Assembly: GCA_018136815.1 (NCBI GenBank)
Contig: CM030942.1
Location: 3,474,548-3,525,147 of the forward strand
Length of the DNA: 50,600 bases
DNA from: Isochrysis galbana
Lineage: Eukaryota > Haptophyta > Isochrysidales > Isochrysidaceae
Direction of reading: 5' to 3'
In this document: positions 32,355 through 42,166 of the stretch, piece after piece
Numbering within the stretch: the first letter of the stretch is position 1
Layout of the letters: the number at the start of each line of letters is the position of its first letter
Made by a program: the position numbers and the translations under genes
The notes under the pieces: generated by a model
What the model was told of the DNA's origin: nothing
The model's database searches: none
Seen by the model: only the letters and a program-made list of their open reading frames with translations

Positions 32355-32932
32355 ATTCCCTCCAAAATCGCTCATTAGGTGCTCATCTAGGGGTAAAATT
32401 GCTCGTTAGTTGCTCGATGTTGCTCAATGTTGCCTGTAGCCCCTGAAGTTGCTCGTGAGTTGCTCGCACGCTCAAACACCCCAAAGTTGCTCGGAAAGTT
32501 GCCGGCATCTCTTGTCAGGCCCTAAGTAGTCCAGATCGCAACAGGCATCGCGAAGATTCGCGACTGAGCCAGCGCAAGCGACGGTGACGGTGATCGAGAT
32601 CGGGGTTGTGAGGAGCTGAGGAAGAGAGGAAGCGGATGAGGTCGTGGCAGTCGGGTCTTCAGCCTGTGCCTCCTTGAGGGCCTCGGCGTTGGGTACACCG
32701 ACGTCGAGGTAGGAGAGGTTGATAGAATCCCTGATCGTAGAGGACAGCCTGGACGACCGTTCGTCAGCTTGCAGACTGGATGCCGTAGTGGTACGAGAAC
32801 GAGAGGCAAGGGGAATCGCACCATAACGGAAACGAGGGGCAATCCTGTCGCACAGGATTCCAAAAGACTTACCGAATAAGACGAGAGAAGTGCGGCGTGC
32901 CTAAGGGAGAGATACAACGAGGTTGCTAATTA
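32355..32932. repeat. GTTGCTCG word cluster, then DNA without recognised features
   Basis: Between 32355 and 32505 GTTGCTCG or close variants recur about seven times at irregular spacing. From 32506 to 32932 an open frame on the minus strand (32522-32917, 131 residues) is Ser/Pro/Arg-rich and matches nothing recognised. It is probably fortuitous. Confidence 0.45.
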
Positions 32933-32950
32933 AACCTGATTGCAATCACT

Positions 32951-33823
32951 TAAAATAATTAATGTTATATCCTAGCCAACCCCACTAGCTAATCAGACAC
33001 AACTTTTCCGTCCCGGAATCTCGCCATGCCTGACGAGCCAGGTGTCCGAGTGCTACCGGGGGGAGGGGGCCCTCGATATTTGTCCTCCCCCCAGTGCACG
33101 GCACCAACCCCGCGCACCCCAGCACGTCCTCTCCTCGAGTCCACGCTGGGGGAAAAAAACCCCTTTCGGGTAAAAACAACGCAGGGAGGGGGGGGGCACT
33201 CGTGAAAGGGAGCCCAGAAGCGCTAATCACTCCTCGCCGAAGCGATTGGCCGCGGCGAGCCGCGGCCCTTCCCTCCTGGTTCTGGCGCCCCCGTCTTCTC
33301 TTACCTAAATAGGGCGAGAAGACATGTTAACGCCGGAGGGGAGAGCTGCCACTCCCCTCCCCCTCCCCTCTCTCTCCCCTCTTCCTCCTCTCTTCCCTGC
33401 GGCTCTGGCCATGGCGCGCGCCTGCGGCCCCTCTTCCGGTCCCCAGGAGGCCTGCAGGGGGCCTGGGAGCACAGCTCAGGGGGCAGGTGAGGCTGGGGCA
33501 TGGCCCTGGCCCCTCCTGCCTCTCCCTCGCTGGCTCTCGCGCCCCTGCCGGTCGACTGGAGCTGGCTGGGGGGTCCTGATCAGGGGGGCCCAGGGGGAGG
33601 AGGGGTTGGTCAGAGCGACAAGCTGGCCCGCGCGGGCCAGGGCGTGCGATCTGTGCCCAGCTCTCTGGAAGAGTCTGGGCAGACTAAGTGAGTCCCCCCT
33701 GCCCCCTGAATCCCACGAGGCAGCGCAGGGGGGTGGATGGTTCTCGCCCCACATGAGGAGAGTCAAGAGAGTGGGGGGGGGGCGCGAGGCCCCCCTCCAT
33801 GGCGACCAATCATAAGATTAGTC
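32951..33823 (-). mobile_element. Retroposon B, copy B2, with perfect 18-bp target duplication
   Basis: AACCTGATTGCAATCACT occurs at 32933-32950 and 33824-33841. On the minus strand the element begins exactly with an 8-bp hairpin (GACTAATC / GATTGGTC, loop TTAT, 33804-33823), then gccATGG with an open start (MEGGLAPPHSLDSPHVG). Its 3' end is GGATATAACATTAATTATTTTA. The right 500 bases match B1. It is 873 bases long and non-autonomous as seen. Confidence 0.85.
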
Positions 33824-33879
33824 AACCTGATTGCAATCACTGAAGTAGATAGAGAAATCCGGGGAAGATAGCGAATTAA

Positions 33880-34319
33880 ACCTTTTTGCGAGGCGCCTAG
33901 GAGGAAGAAAGGTGGGGAAACTTCCCTTCTCTTCGAGAGAAAGAGAGAGAGCGCTCCACAACTCAAGATCCCATGCGTCCAAGCGAAGCTTTTGACCGAG
34001 GACGAGAGAAAGCAGCGAATTATATATTATAACGATAAATACCGAACGACGAAGAGAAGCCTAACGAGTGTCGATTCGCGAATGCGACAGGTAGGCATCA
34101 GTGAAATGGCGCCCCCATAAGTAGGATCTCCAATTCTGAATGGATTCTTACGCGGAATATCGACGAGGCTTTGGCCGTAGGCCAGAAGGCGGCGGCAAAG
34201 GAGGCAGACATTTTCCGTTCTCCCCCCCGCCCCCCCCCCTGAAGGCAACACGGTAGTCTTTAAGACTACGCGTTTGCGCAACCGCATGGCGAACTTAGTA
34301 TAAACTTAGAACTTAGTTG
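33880..34319 (-). mobile_element. Probable retroposon E
   Basis: Minus strand: the 5' end reads CAACTAAG ... CTAAGTTCGCCATG (34290-34319), an imperfect version of the hairpin-ATG start. A 3' end like the A family (AAAAAGGTTTAATTCGC) lies near 33880. The boundaries are inferred from these similarities only; no target duplication was found. Confidence 0.4.
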
Positions 34320-34336
34320 AAGCTGCCGCTTCTAGG

Positions 34337-34648
34337 CTAAAAAAATATTCTTGAAAGTGCCTACTGCTATTGCCTCCCACTGCCCTTTCCTCGCGGGTTC
34401 CCTTCGCCATCGCCCTTGCCCCACCCTCACTCTCCTGCTTCCGCTCCCCCCCTCGTTCCTTTTTGTTCGGTTTCGGGGGGTCGACCCATGTGCACTACCT
34501 TGGGTCTGGCTTCGGGGGAGGGGGGAGGCAGGCCTTTTGGTTAATTCGTGGTTTGACGCAATTGTGCTGCGTTTCATTGTGGGGGCCCAGCCGCGAGGCT
34601 TTCCCCATGGGTGGGTCGTGCGGGAGATTTTATCTCCCTGGTACTAGG
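34337..34648 (-). mobile_element. Retroposon F, copy F1, with 15-bp target duplication
   Basis: GCTGCCGCTTCTAGG occurs at 34322-34336 and 34649-34663. On the minus strand, ten bases after the right duplication comes a perfect hairpin (GGGAGAT-AAA-ATCTCCC, 34622-34638), and 13 bases later CATGG (ATG at 34608). The minus 3' end is T-rich (GAATATTTTTTTAG). About 180 bases match 46930-47110. Confidence 0.75.
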
Positions 34649-34663
34649 GCTGCCGCTTCTAGG

Positions 34664-35295
34664 TTACCTAGGGCTGCAAGGAGGCGGTCTTACTTAGGCC
34701 GAGGCACTGCTCGGGGAGCACTATTCCCACGCAGGTTGTAATCGGGTGCAACATTAAGGCTGCCCAAATAGCTCGCCATATCGCGGGCTGGCAATGAATC
34801 GCCTCGCACCGCAAGTTACAAAGAGTCACAGCTAGCGCAGCTAGTAGCCAGCTCTTCTAGGCGGTCTTAGGCCGAGAGGCACTGTTCGGGGGACTCTATT
34901 CTCACTTCACGATGCAGGCAGTGGTGGCCGCCCTCATGTGCGCGTTGTGATTGTTGCGCCAGCATAGTAGTTGGCCAGGGAGCGGAGGCGGCCCGTCAAG
35001 CAGTGAAATCATAGCCCGAGTGAGGTGTGTGGGAGGCGGCTCACGTGCCCATGTTGCTGTCAGGGGATCCATGGAAGGAGAGGTGATGGCACACCACCGC
35101 AGGAGTGCCACACTTGCGGAGCATCGAGAAGCGGAGCTTCATAGCTTGGTAAAGTAGCCGAAACAACCGAGAACGGCTACGCGCTTTATCGGAGTAATAC
35201 CTGCGATTCTTAAGCCATGGCGCATCGGCTGGCAGCGAGCTCGGCCCATCTCTCGTCACGCACATCGGTTCCCTGGTGGCCTCGTGCCTCACAAC
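34664..35295. other. Intergenic DNA 3' of PPIL4 with a duplicated segment
   Basis: AGGCGGTCTTACTTAGGCCG-AGGCACTG and the following bases (about 34681-34735) recur imperfectly at 34858-34905. Otherwise nothing is recognised. Confidence 0.5.
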
Positions 35296-37819
35296 TCATC
35301 GGTACCGGTCGCGGCTTCGATCGCGCCCTGCGAATCTATCGTCCCGACGCCATGCCCTCTCTCTGCTCCGATCCCGGGCGCGGCCTCTCTCTCTGCTCCG
35401 GTCCCTGCTTGAACTCCTCTCATCTCTGCGCAACGGACGGTCTTTGCTGCAGTCCCGACCTCGGCCCCTCTCAGCGCCTCGGCCCCAGCTCGAATCGCCC
35501 TCATGTCGCCGACGCGAGCTGCCGTCATCGCGGCGCTGATGGTCATCGCGATCCCATCTTGGTCTCCTACAATCGCTCGACAGAGAGCCAGAGCTGCGAC
35601 TACGGCTCTCATCGCGCCCCTTCCGTGGCCGATCCTTATTCTCTCGTTTCTCATGCTTCTTCTCTCGCTTCTCCTTCTTGTGCTTGCGCTCATGTCGCTC
35701 CTTATTATCGTCCCTGTGCGACGCATGACCGTGCGGTTCACCGTGCTGCTCCCTACCTTCGCGGTGATCCCGCCGCGCGCGCTCGCCCTCACGCCGCTCG
35801 CGCTCTCCCCGCCCACGATCGTCGGCGTTGTCGTCGCGCGGCATCGGCGCCTCGCGGCCTTTGGCGGCGCCACAGCGGAAGCATTTCTGCTTGGACGCGA
35901 ACACGTTTGCATTGCACTGCGCGCACACCCAGTCGCCCTCGCGCCGCTGAGGCGCCCGTGGACCGGAATCGGAGCTGCCGACAGGCACATGTGCACTTGG
36001 CGCCCACGTGCCTCCGCCGCCCCCAGCACTGTCATAGGCAGGCATCTCCTCCTTGCGCCTCCTCTTGTTCCAGAGGTGTGAGACTGACTGAGAGAAGTCT
36101 ACGTGGATGCGACGGTCGTCGATGAGCGCACCATCCATCTTGAAGTAGGCCTGAGGGTTCGCGTGCGGGAAATCCCGGTGAGCACGCGTCCGCCCGCTCA
36201 TAAGGGTGTGTGCCAGTGGGACCTCGAGGTGAGTTGCGCGTGGAGTCGTGTGTGACATGCAATCTAGCAAAGCGCGACAAACCTGCGTGCATGCGGCCTC
36301 GGTCTCAAATTCGATGAAAGCATAGTTGAGTGAATCGCCAGTCTTGGGGTCCCGAATAACCTGGTGTCAGCATGGGGCTTTCCGTGTGAGACAGTGATGA
36401 TGCGACTCATCGGCACCAGGCTGAGGGGGGAGGCTGACTAGAAGGGCGCCTCGACGTCTCGGCAAGCGCTCATAGATGGCACGGAGGTCGAAACAAAGGC
36501 ACGGAAGTCGCAACTCGTCCAAAGACTTGGTGCCGGGCGAGACAGATAGCATGAATCGCAGGGGCCATCAAAGACGCTCAGGGATGAATCCCAGAGAGAG
36601 TTCGACTGAGACGCACCTCGCACGAGAGTATGTTGCCGAATCTTCCAAAGATGATGTCTAAGTCCTCGTCTTCGGTCACCGGGTTAAGCTTGCACACAAA
36701 CAGTACATTCTTTGGCGGCTCGATGTCGGCATCTGCGGGCAGGTTCAGTCGGGCAAGCAGGTCCATCTCGCGCCCAAACCAGGACGCTGGCGCAGGATTC
36801 AGGGGCTCCACTTTGGCAACACTCGAGGCTTCACCGCTGTGCAAATGCCTCGCATGTAACAATGATCTGCCCATGGCCACGCATGACAGTGAGTGGCAAG
36901 GGTCTCTAAGTGGGCGCGGCGCGGGCGGCCGCATCGCGTCACTGACCCGGAAGGTCTCCGAGCATTTCGAGCACTTCAGCTCGACTCTTAGCCGCCTTGG
37001 CCTTAAGCTCTTCCTCCACCTCCTCAGCAGTGCGACCGGTTGCTGCATCAGCATCCACGTCCTCGTAGTCAGCCAAGCGCTCCCGATCCTGCTGCAGGAC
37101 AATGTCCGAAGGCGGCGGTGACTCATCAGGAACCTGATGAGGAGGACAGGGAGGATGGGCATCAGCACCTAACGGATGAGCGGTTTGGTGTAGGCCTCGC
37201 CGCGCTGCGCCCGCTCGACGGGATCAGAGCCAGTCGCCGACACGGCGGTAAACACTGCGGCCGCGAACCTCCGCCCCCTCGCTCGCCATACGGTGCGCAC
37301 CTCGAGCCCGGGCGGGTCGTCGAAAGGGTCGTCGAGTATGATTGTGTGTCGGATGCGTACATTCTTATACGGCCTCCCGTCTGAGTCCGCGTACACCTTG
37401 GAGATGGCCACGGCTACATCGAGCCCCTCGGCCACCTGCCCAAAGATGGTGTACTTGTCGTCGAGGTGCTCCTGCGGCCCGTCGACTGTGATGAAGAACT
37501 GCGACCCGTTGGTGCACGGGCCATGCGCAGCCATTGAAACGACTCCCGGCTTGTCGTGCCTCAGCGCGCGGCTGACCTCGTGCTCAAAGAAGCGCGCCTG
37601 TTCACCGTAGAGAATACCATAGACGGACTGCCCACCGGTGCCTGTGCCGGTCGGGTCGCCCGACTGGATGAGCGAGCCGGGTTGCACGTTGTGGAAGAGG
37701 GAGTAGTTGTAGTACTTGAGCTTGCACAGCTTGAGGAAGTTGCGGCTCGCGTTTGGCGCCAGCTGCACGTGCAGGTCGATGACGATGTCTCCGAGCGACG
37801 TCTCGAGGAGCACGGACAT
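35296..37819 (-). CDS. PPIL4: Nuclear cyclophilin with RRM, zinc finger and RS tail (PPIL4/CYP59)
   Basis: PPIL4/CYP59 proteins associate with spliceosomes and the RNA polymerase II C-terminal domain. Exons in order: 37301-37819, 36947-37133, 36617-36732, 36283-36360, 35296-36150; GT-AG introns with consistent phases; 584 residues. The start is [16 protein letters not shown]. Residues 1-165 are the cyclophilin domain ([41 protein letters not shown]). Where active cyclophilins have FHRI, this reads FHNV, so isomerase activity is probably weak, as in other PPIL4s. The RRM follows: [46 protein letters not shown]. Next is a RanBP2-type zinc finger (WVCAQC ... [10 protein letters not shown]), then about 170 residues of RS/RD/RE repeats. 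Plant CYP59 has a CCHC knuckle in that position. Confidence 0.93.
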
Positions 37820-37900
37820 CTGATGGCTTGGAAGTGCTACCAGAGAGAAAGAGAGAGAGGGAGGGAGGGAGAGGGAGAGGGGGGGGGGGGGGGGGGGGGG

Positions 37901-37955
<55 letters not shown>

Positions 37956-38015
37956 GGGAGTCGAGGCGGCGAGGCGGCGGCGGCGGCGCGGCGGCGGCGG
38001 CGCAGCGGCGGCAAA
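37820..38015 (-). promoter_or_regulatory. PPIL4 leader with (CT)n and C-run, then GCC-repeat
   Basis: On the coding strand: (CT)n (37905-37949), a run of about 24 C (37880-37903), more CT and CCCT units, then TAGCACTTCCAAGCCATCAG before the ATG. It is the same architecture as at the TLC gene. A GGC/CGG-rich stretch lies at 37965-38012. Confidence 0.6.
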
Positions 38016-38303
38016 GAAAAGAATAAAACCAGAGGTACTCCGTGTCCAATCTATTCCTCTGAAGTAGCACCATTGTATCCTCTTTTTTATTCAGCCCCAT
38101 ATGACAATCTAATTTACTCTATAGTTGAGCCCAAGGAAAGTGTTTCTACCTGGGGGATGGTAAAGTAGGTGGTAGGTGGGCAGGCCATGATTCATGCCCT
38201 CATGCGCCTACCAGCAGGCCATTGTGGCGTTACAGACGTTGGCGCCCGACCCGCGCTCGTTTTAAGTAGTAAATATATCATATATCACATTAAATTAAAA
38301 TTA

Positions 38304-38915
38304 CTACCTCCGTTCCAAAACTGAAAAAAATTTCAGTTTTCTTTTCACAGCTCCCCAAAACTTGAAATAAATAAACCGCAACTTCAATGGGGGGGTTGCC
38401 GGTACATGCTGGCTTAATGGGGTGAGGGGGGGGGGGGCTCAGCACTCGAAACACGATTGAAATAGGCAGTTTTTCAATGTGGACTGGGTTTGCAAATCGG
38501 CTGACGCGAACGATTGGCGCGAAAGCTCTTGGCCCGTGGCATTCGCGGCCGCATGGCGCGGCTGAAGGTGGTGGAGCCGCCGCAGCGCGGCGCTCGCACT
38601 GGGGGCGAGTATGAGTGGCAAGGCAAGGGGCGCAAGAAGAGGAGCTCAACCACCAACAGTCCTCCCGGTGGAAACCATCACGCCTTGCGCCTTGCCGCAT
38701 CGTCGTGACGTTGCTTCTGACAGTAAATAGAGTGCCCGTTTTTGACACGTTGTGGGGCGCTTTAGATTTTCGTTAACATCCTCAACGAAAGCACCTTGTT
38801 AAGCCAGCATGTACCCTCCCCACACCCCGGCCTTCCATCTAGTGCCTCCTCTTCTCTAGGCGCCGCCCTCGCTTCCCAAAGGCTCTCTCACATCTCAGTT
38901 TTGGAACGGAGGTAG
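38304..38915. mobile_element. Stowaway/mariner-type MITE with perfect 21-bp inverted repeats
   Basis: The left terminus CTACCTCCGTTCCAAAAC(TGA) at 38304-38324 is exactly inverted at 38895-38915, and both outer flanks are TA, the duplication typical of Tc1/mariner elements. The terminus resembles plant Stowaway ends (CTCCCTCCGTTCC). Just inside the left end lies a small palindrome (AACTGAAAAAAATTTCAGTT). The 612-base interior includes a 152-residue minus-strand frame without transposase motifs. Confidence 0.88.
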
Positions 38916-39562
38916 TATTTAATATTCTCACCTCACTCGCGGCCACGGACCCACTACTTTTTTCACGCAGCAAACTTTCTACACCCCCACTGCCGCGGCC
39001 CTTCTCCCCCCGCCATCAGGCGGCTCCCCCAGTGCACAGTGCACTACTAGGGGGATAGGGGTGAAGGGCTTAGATGATATGGTCCGGTGGCCTGCGCCCC
39101 CCCCCCCCCCCCGGTGATCCGTTCTCCTCTTCCTCCTACGCCTACCGGGCTGGCGGCGGCCTCAGACCCGACTTATCCTTTAAACAGGTGCGGGACGTAC
39201 TCCTACCTCCTACCTATTTTTCGGTGAGCGGAGCTCTCGCTCCGCCCACCCCCTTCTCCGCGCTCTCGCTGCTCGCGCTCTCTCTCCCCTCTCCCGCGGC
39301 ACGCGCGATGGCGTGCCTGCGGCAGGCCCCCAGCTGCCCATTGGCGACCCTGGAGGCTAATGGCGGCCAGCTCGGGAAGCAGAGGAGGCTGGGGCTGAGC
39401 CCTAGCCTCCCCTGCCTCTCCCTCGCTGGCGCTCTTGAGCCTCAAGGTCCCCCACGCCGCACCTGTCTGCCTGTCGAACAGGGCCACCCCGGGCCGGGAC
39501 GAGCGAAGCAGGCGAGCCTGTGGGGAAGAGAGTGGGTCGGCAGGGCAGTCCCCTCCTGGCAA

Positions 39563-40720
39563 AAAAAAAACTTCTTAATAATCTCGCCACGCGCGCGACC
39601 CTGTACAGCCTCCCTGCAGCCACGCCCGCTTCCCTTATCACCCCTCCACCTGCCTTGCGGCTCGTCCCCTCGTGCTCTACCTAGGGGCTGGGTGTAGTAG
39701 GGTTCCAGTGGCAGACGGTGTGCACCGGTCCCCGATGGCTTATCACACTCCTTCCTTTTTCGCCATCGGGCTACCGGTTATTTCGTTTTTCTTCCTTGCG
39801 CCGGGCGCCAGGCACCTAAGGTCCAGTGTGTCTGTGGGCGTTCATCCGGTGAGGAGCGGTCCGCACCGAGGGTGTGTATGTTTAGGCAAGCCGCTCCACC
39901 ATGACGAGCGCTTGTGCTGCTATTAGCTTCAGGTTCGCACTCATGATTAGGTTCCCTTTGTTGTTGGTCGTAAAGACGGGGGTGCTGAGGTCCCATGGAG
40001 ACTTGATCTTCGGCTTCCTACCTTGGGAAGCCTTGTTCGTGCGCACGGTCGAGGTTCCGTCCGGGGGCTCAAGTCCTCTGACGAGGACCGTGAAGTTCTT
40101 TCGATGACCGGCACGTGGTGGAATGTGTAGTGGTCGAATTCTACTCGGTAGAAGTCTCCTATTATGTATCTCCATGCTATAAGGTAGAGGGCTTTGAGGC
40201 TATCGGGTGTCGATGTGTTCGGGTATGTGAACAGTCTGTCTTTGATTTTCTGAGCCGTCGATCTGCCGCTCGCGGGAGTGAACCCCGCCACGGCTTCTAT
40301 AGTTTGGAAGATCCGAAGCGTGGAGGGGCATCTGGCTAGGTGTGTCGAATTCTCGCGGTGCCTCCCGCAGAATCTACATATAGTGGTGGTCGCCGCCGCG
40401 AATCGGTTACGTGTACCCAGCCTTCTATGGGTAATATGCTTAAAGTGGGGGTGTTTATCCGTGTGTTTTAGCAAGGGGTGGGTGTAGAGTTGTGCCACGT
40501 GTTTCCATTCATAGTGCGTCATTTCTATCTTCCGTGCCCACGTTTCTCGTGCCGGCTGAGGCTTGGCGCAGGGGCCGTTCTTTATGAGCTCCCGCGTTAT
40601 GTCCGACACGGTGACTTGGTCTAGGTGTGTTTTCCCGTCAAGTGTGTATTCGTCCGATAGGGGGAATTCTAGGTGCTTCGGGCCTTTCAGCCCGTCTTCC
40701 CATTTCGAGGGGATGTGGTA
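39563..40720 (-). mobile_element. LINE L, copy L2, 5'-truncated, with zinc-knuckle C-terminus
   Basis: The 16-bp duplication AGTCCCCTCCTGGCAA (39547-39562 and 40721-40736) places this insertion in retroposon A3. The minus strand encodes WARKIEMTHYEWKHVAQLY, then CRFCGRHRENSTHLARCP (CxxC-x7-H-x4-C), the zf-RVT type knuckle found after the reverse transcriptase in LINE proteins. After a frameshift near 40110 it continues GRKPKIKSPWDLSTP ... ALVMVERLA and a stop. The 3' UTR matches L1 and ends GAGATTATTAAGAAGTTTTTTTT. The reverse transcriptase itself is missing through 5' truncation. Confidence 0.8.
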
Positions 40721-40858
40721 AGTCCCCTCCTGGCAAGCCATCAGGCATGCCAGGAGGATGGGTGGTTCCTCCCCCACGGCTGGGGAGGAGTGGAGAGAGG
40801 GGGGGACTCGTGCCCCCCCATGGGCGAACCAAGTATAAACTTAGTTGATCATATATCA

Positions 40859-42166
40859 TGTGAGATGTGAAACACGGCAGCGGCAGGGGCGAGGTGGGGC
40901 CTCCAAACACAAACATAGAACACAGCAAATACGGCTCGTTATCGCCGTGGTGCCCAGCGGGACAGCCGAGAAGGGGACACGAGAGCGCTCGAGCGATAGC
41001 GCTGAGCGTACGGAAGACACCCGAGGGACGGAAACACGCGCGGGGGAGAGAGACACGCTGGAAAAGAGAGGGATGAAATGAGGCCGGCGACTTAAGCAAA
41101 CACTTGGGGAGGAGGGAGAGGGGAGGACTCCCGGGCGGCGAAGGCAAAGAAAGGGGGGGGGGAATGGGGACGTGAGGTGACGATCCTATCGGAGGCGGAC
41201 GGAATGCGGGCGCGATACAAGGAGGGGGGGAGGGAAACCGGAGCGTGACGACGGAGAGAGAGTCGCGCGGGGAGACCTAATGGCGGGAGAAGTACAAAGA
41301 GAGGTGTATAAACCCTCCCTACCCGCAACAGGACACGACCCAAACACAAAGCTAACCAGCCCGGTCACCAACCTCACTGTACACAAGAGAGCAACAACGA
41401 ACATGCAGAACAAGAGCTTGGACAACAAGAAGAATTCGACATCACGTCATCCATCATCGTCGCCGGTGCTGCTCGCGACGGTGTGGCCCAGAGCCCTCCG
41501 GCAACGCTAGACTCGACATGCGCCCGTTTCCAGCGCGAACAAGTATGCAAAAATCGCGCTAAAAAATCGCGGGTTTCGTAGAATGCGCGCGCGAGACGCT
41601 CGTCGCGCAATGGACCACAAACGCGAATGCGTTCGAATATCGCGCATCGGCGACAGTCAAACCCAGCGATGGAACAGTGCCAAGGCGCCGGGCAGTGTTC
41701 CAGCGCCATCACCTGAAAGTGCAGATGGGATGAGCAGCAACAGTACTGGTTGGCGGGCGCGAACTCCCGCCTTTACGACGGGTGCACCCTATGTCTATTT
41801 GCATGAGCTACGCCGACGTGTAGCCCCTATTAGCGGACGACAGTACATGAGAAATTGTGAATGGTTGTTACGAACATGACGTCTATGTTTGTGTATGAGC
41901 TGCGATGTGTAGCCCAAGGCGGACGACAGCACGTGAGAAATCGTGAACGGTCGATTCGAACATGATTTCACATATGCTGGATGATGAAGCGATTATCTGG
42001 CCGGACGATCCGGAGAAGATTGCCTTTGCGTTCATTCGCCATGCACCGTCCGCCAGTATGCGCCATTCCTCCGATAGAAGGCGGCCTATTGCAGGATTGC
42101 AAGCACCCAACAGCCCACCGGCTCGCGCCAGTTGCACTCGCGAATGATTCTGTCCCGGCTCGCACT
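40859..42166. other. Retroelement-derived or unassigned DNA with a gag-like scrap
   Basis: 40880-41300 is purine-rich (GGGGAGAGAGAC, GGAAACCGGAG). A TATAAA box-like word is at 41313. At 41456-41515 the plus strand encodes AGAARDGVAQSPPATLDST, matching the gag-like fragment at 3948-4010. The sentence-like repeats TGTGAATGGTTGTTACGAACATGA / CGTGAACGGTCGATTCGAACATGA (41857-41880, 41942-41965) show a local duplication of about 85 bases. Beyond this nothing is recognised. Confidence 0.45.

Larger units (their letters stand above)
38288..40847 (-). mobile_element. Retroposon A, copy A3, host of two later insertions
   Basis: The direct repeat ATCATATATCA (38277-38287 and 40848-40858) encloses an A element. 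On the minus strand it starts with the hairpin AACTAAG / CTTGGTT at 40827-40846 and CGCCCATGGGG, and ends near 38918 in GGTGAGAATATTAAA. Its sequence matches A1 at about 38918-39562 and 40737-40847. The interval between is the L2 insertion, and the 3' terminal A/T-rich tail is split by a mariner-type MITE. Confidence 0.75.

Noticed and set aside
35217..36125. 302-residue plus-strand ORF
   Set aside because: Antisense of the RS-rich last exon of PPIL4; composition reflects the Arg/Ser codons opposite.
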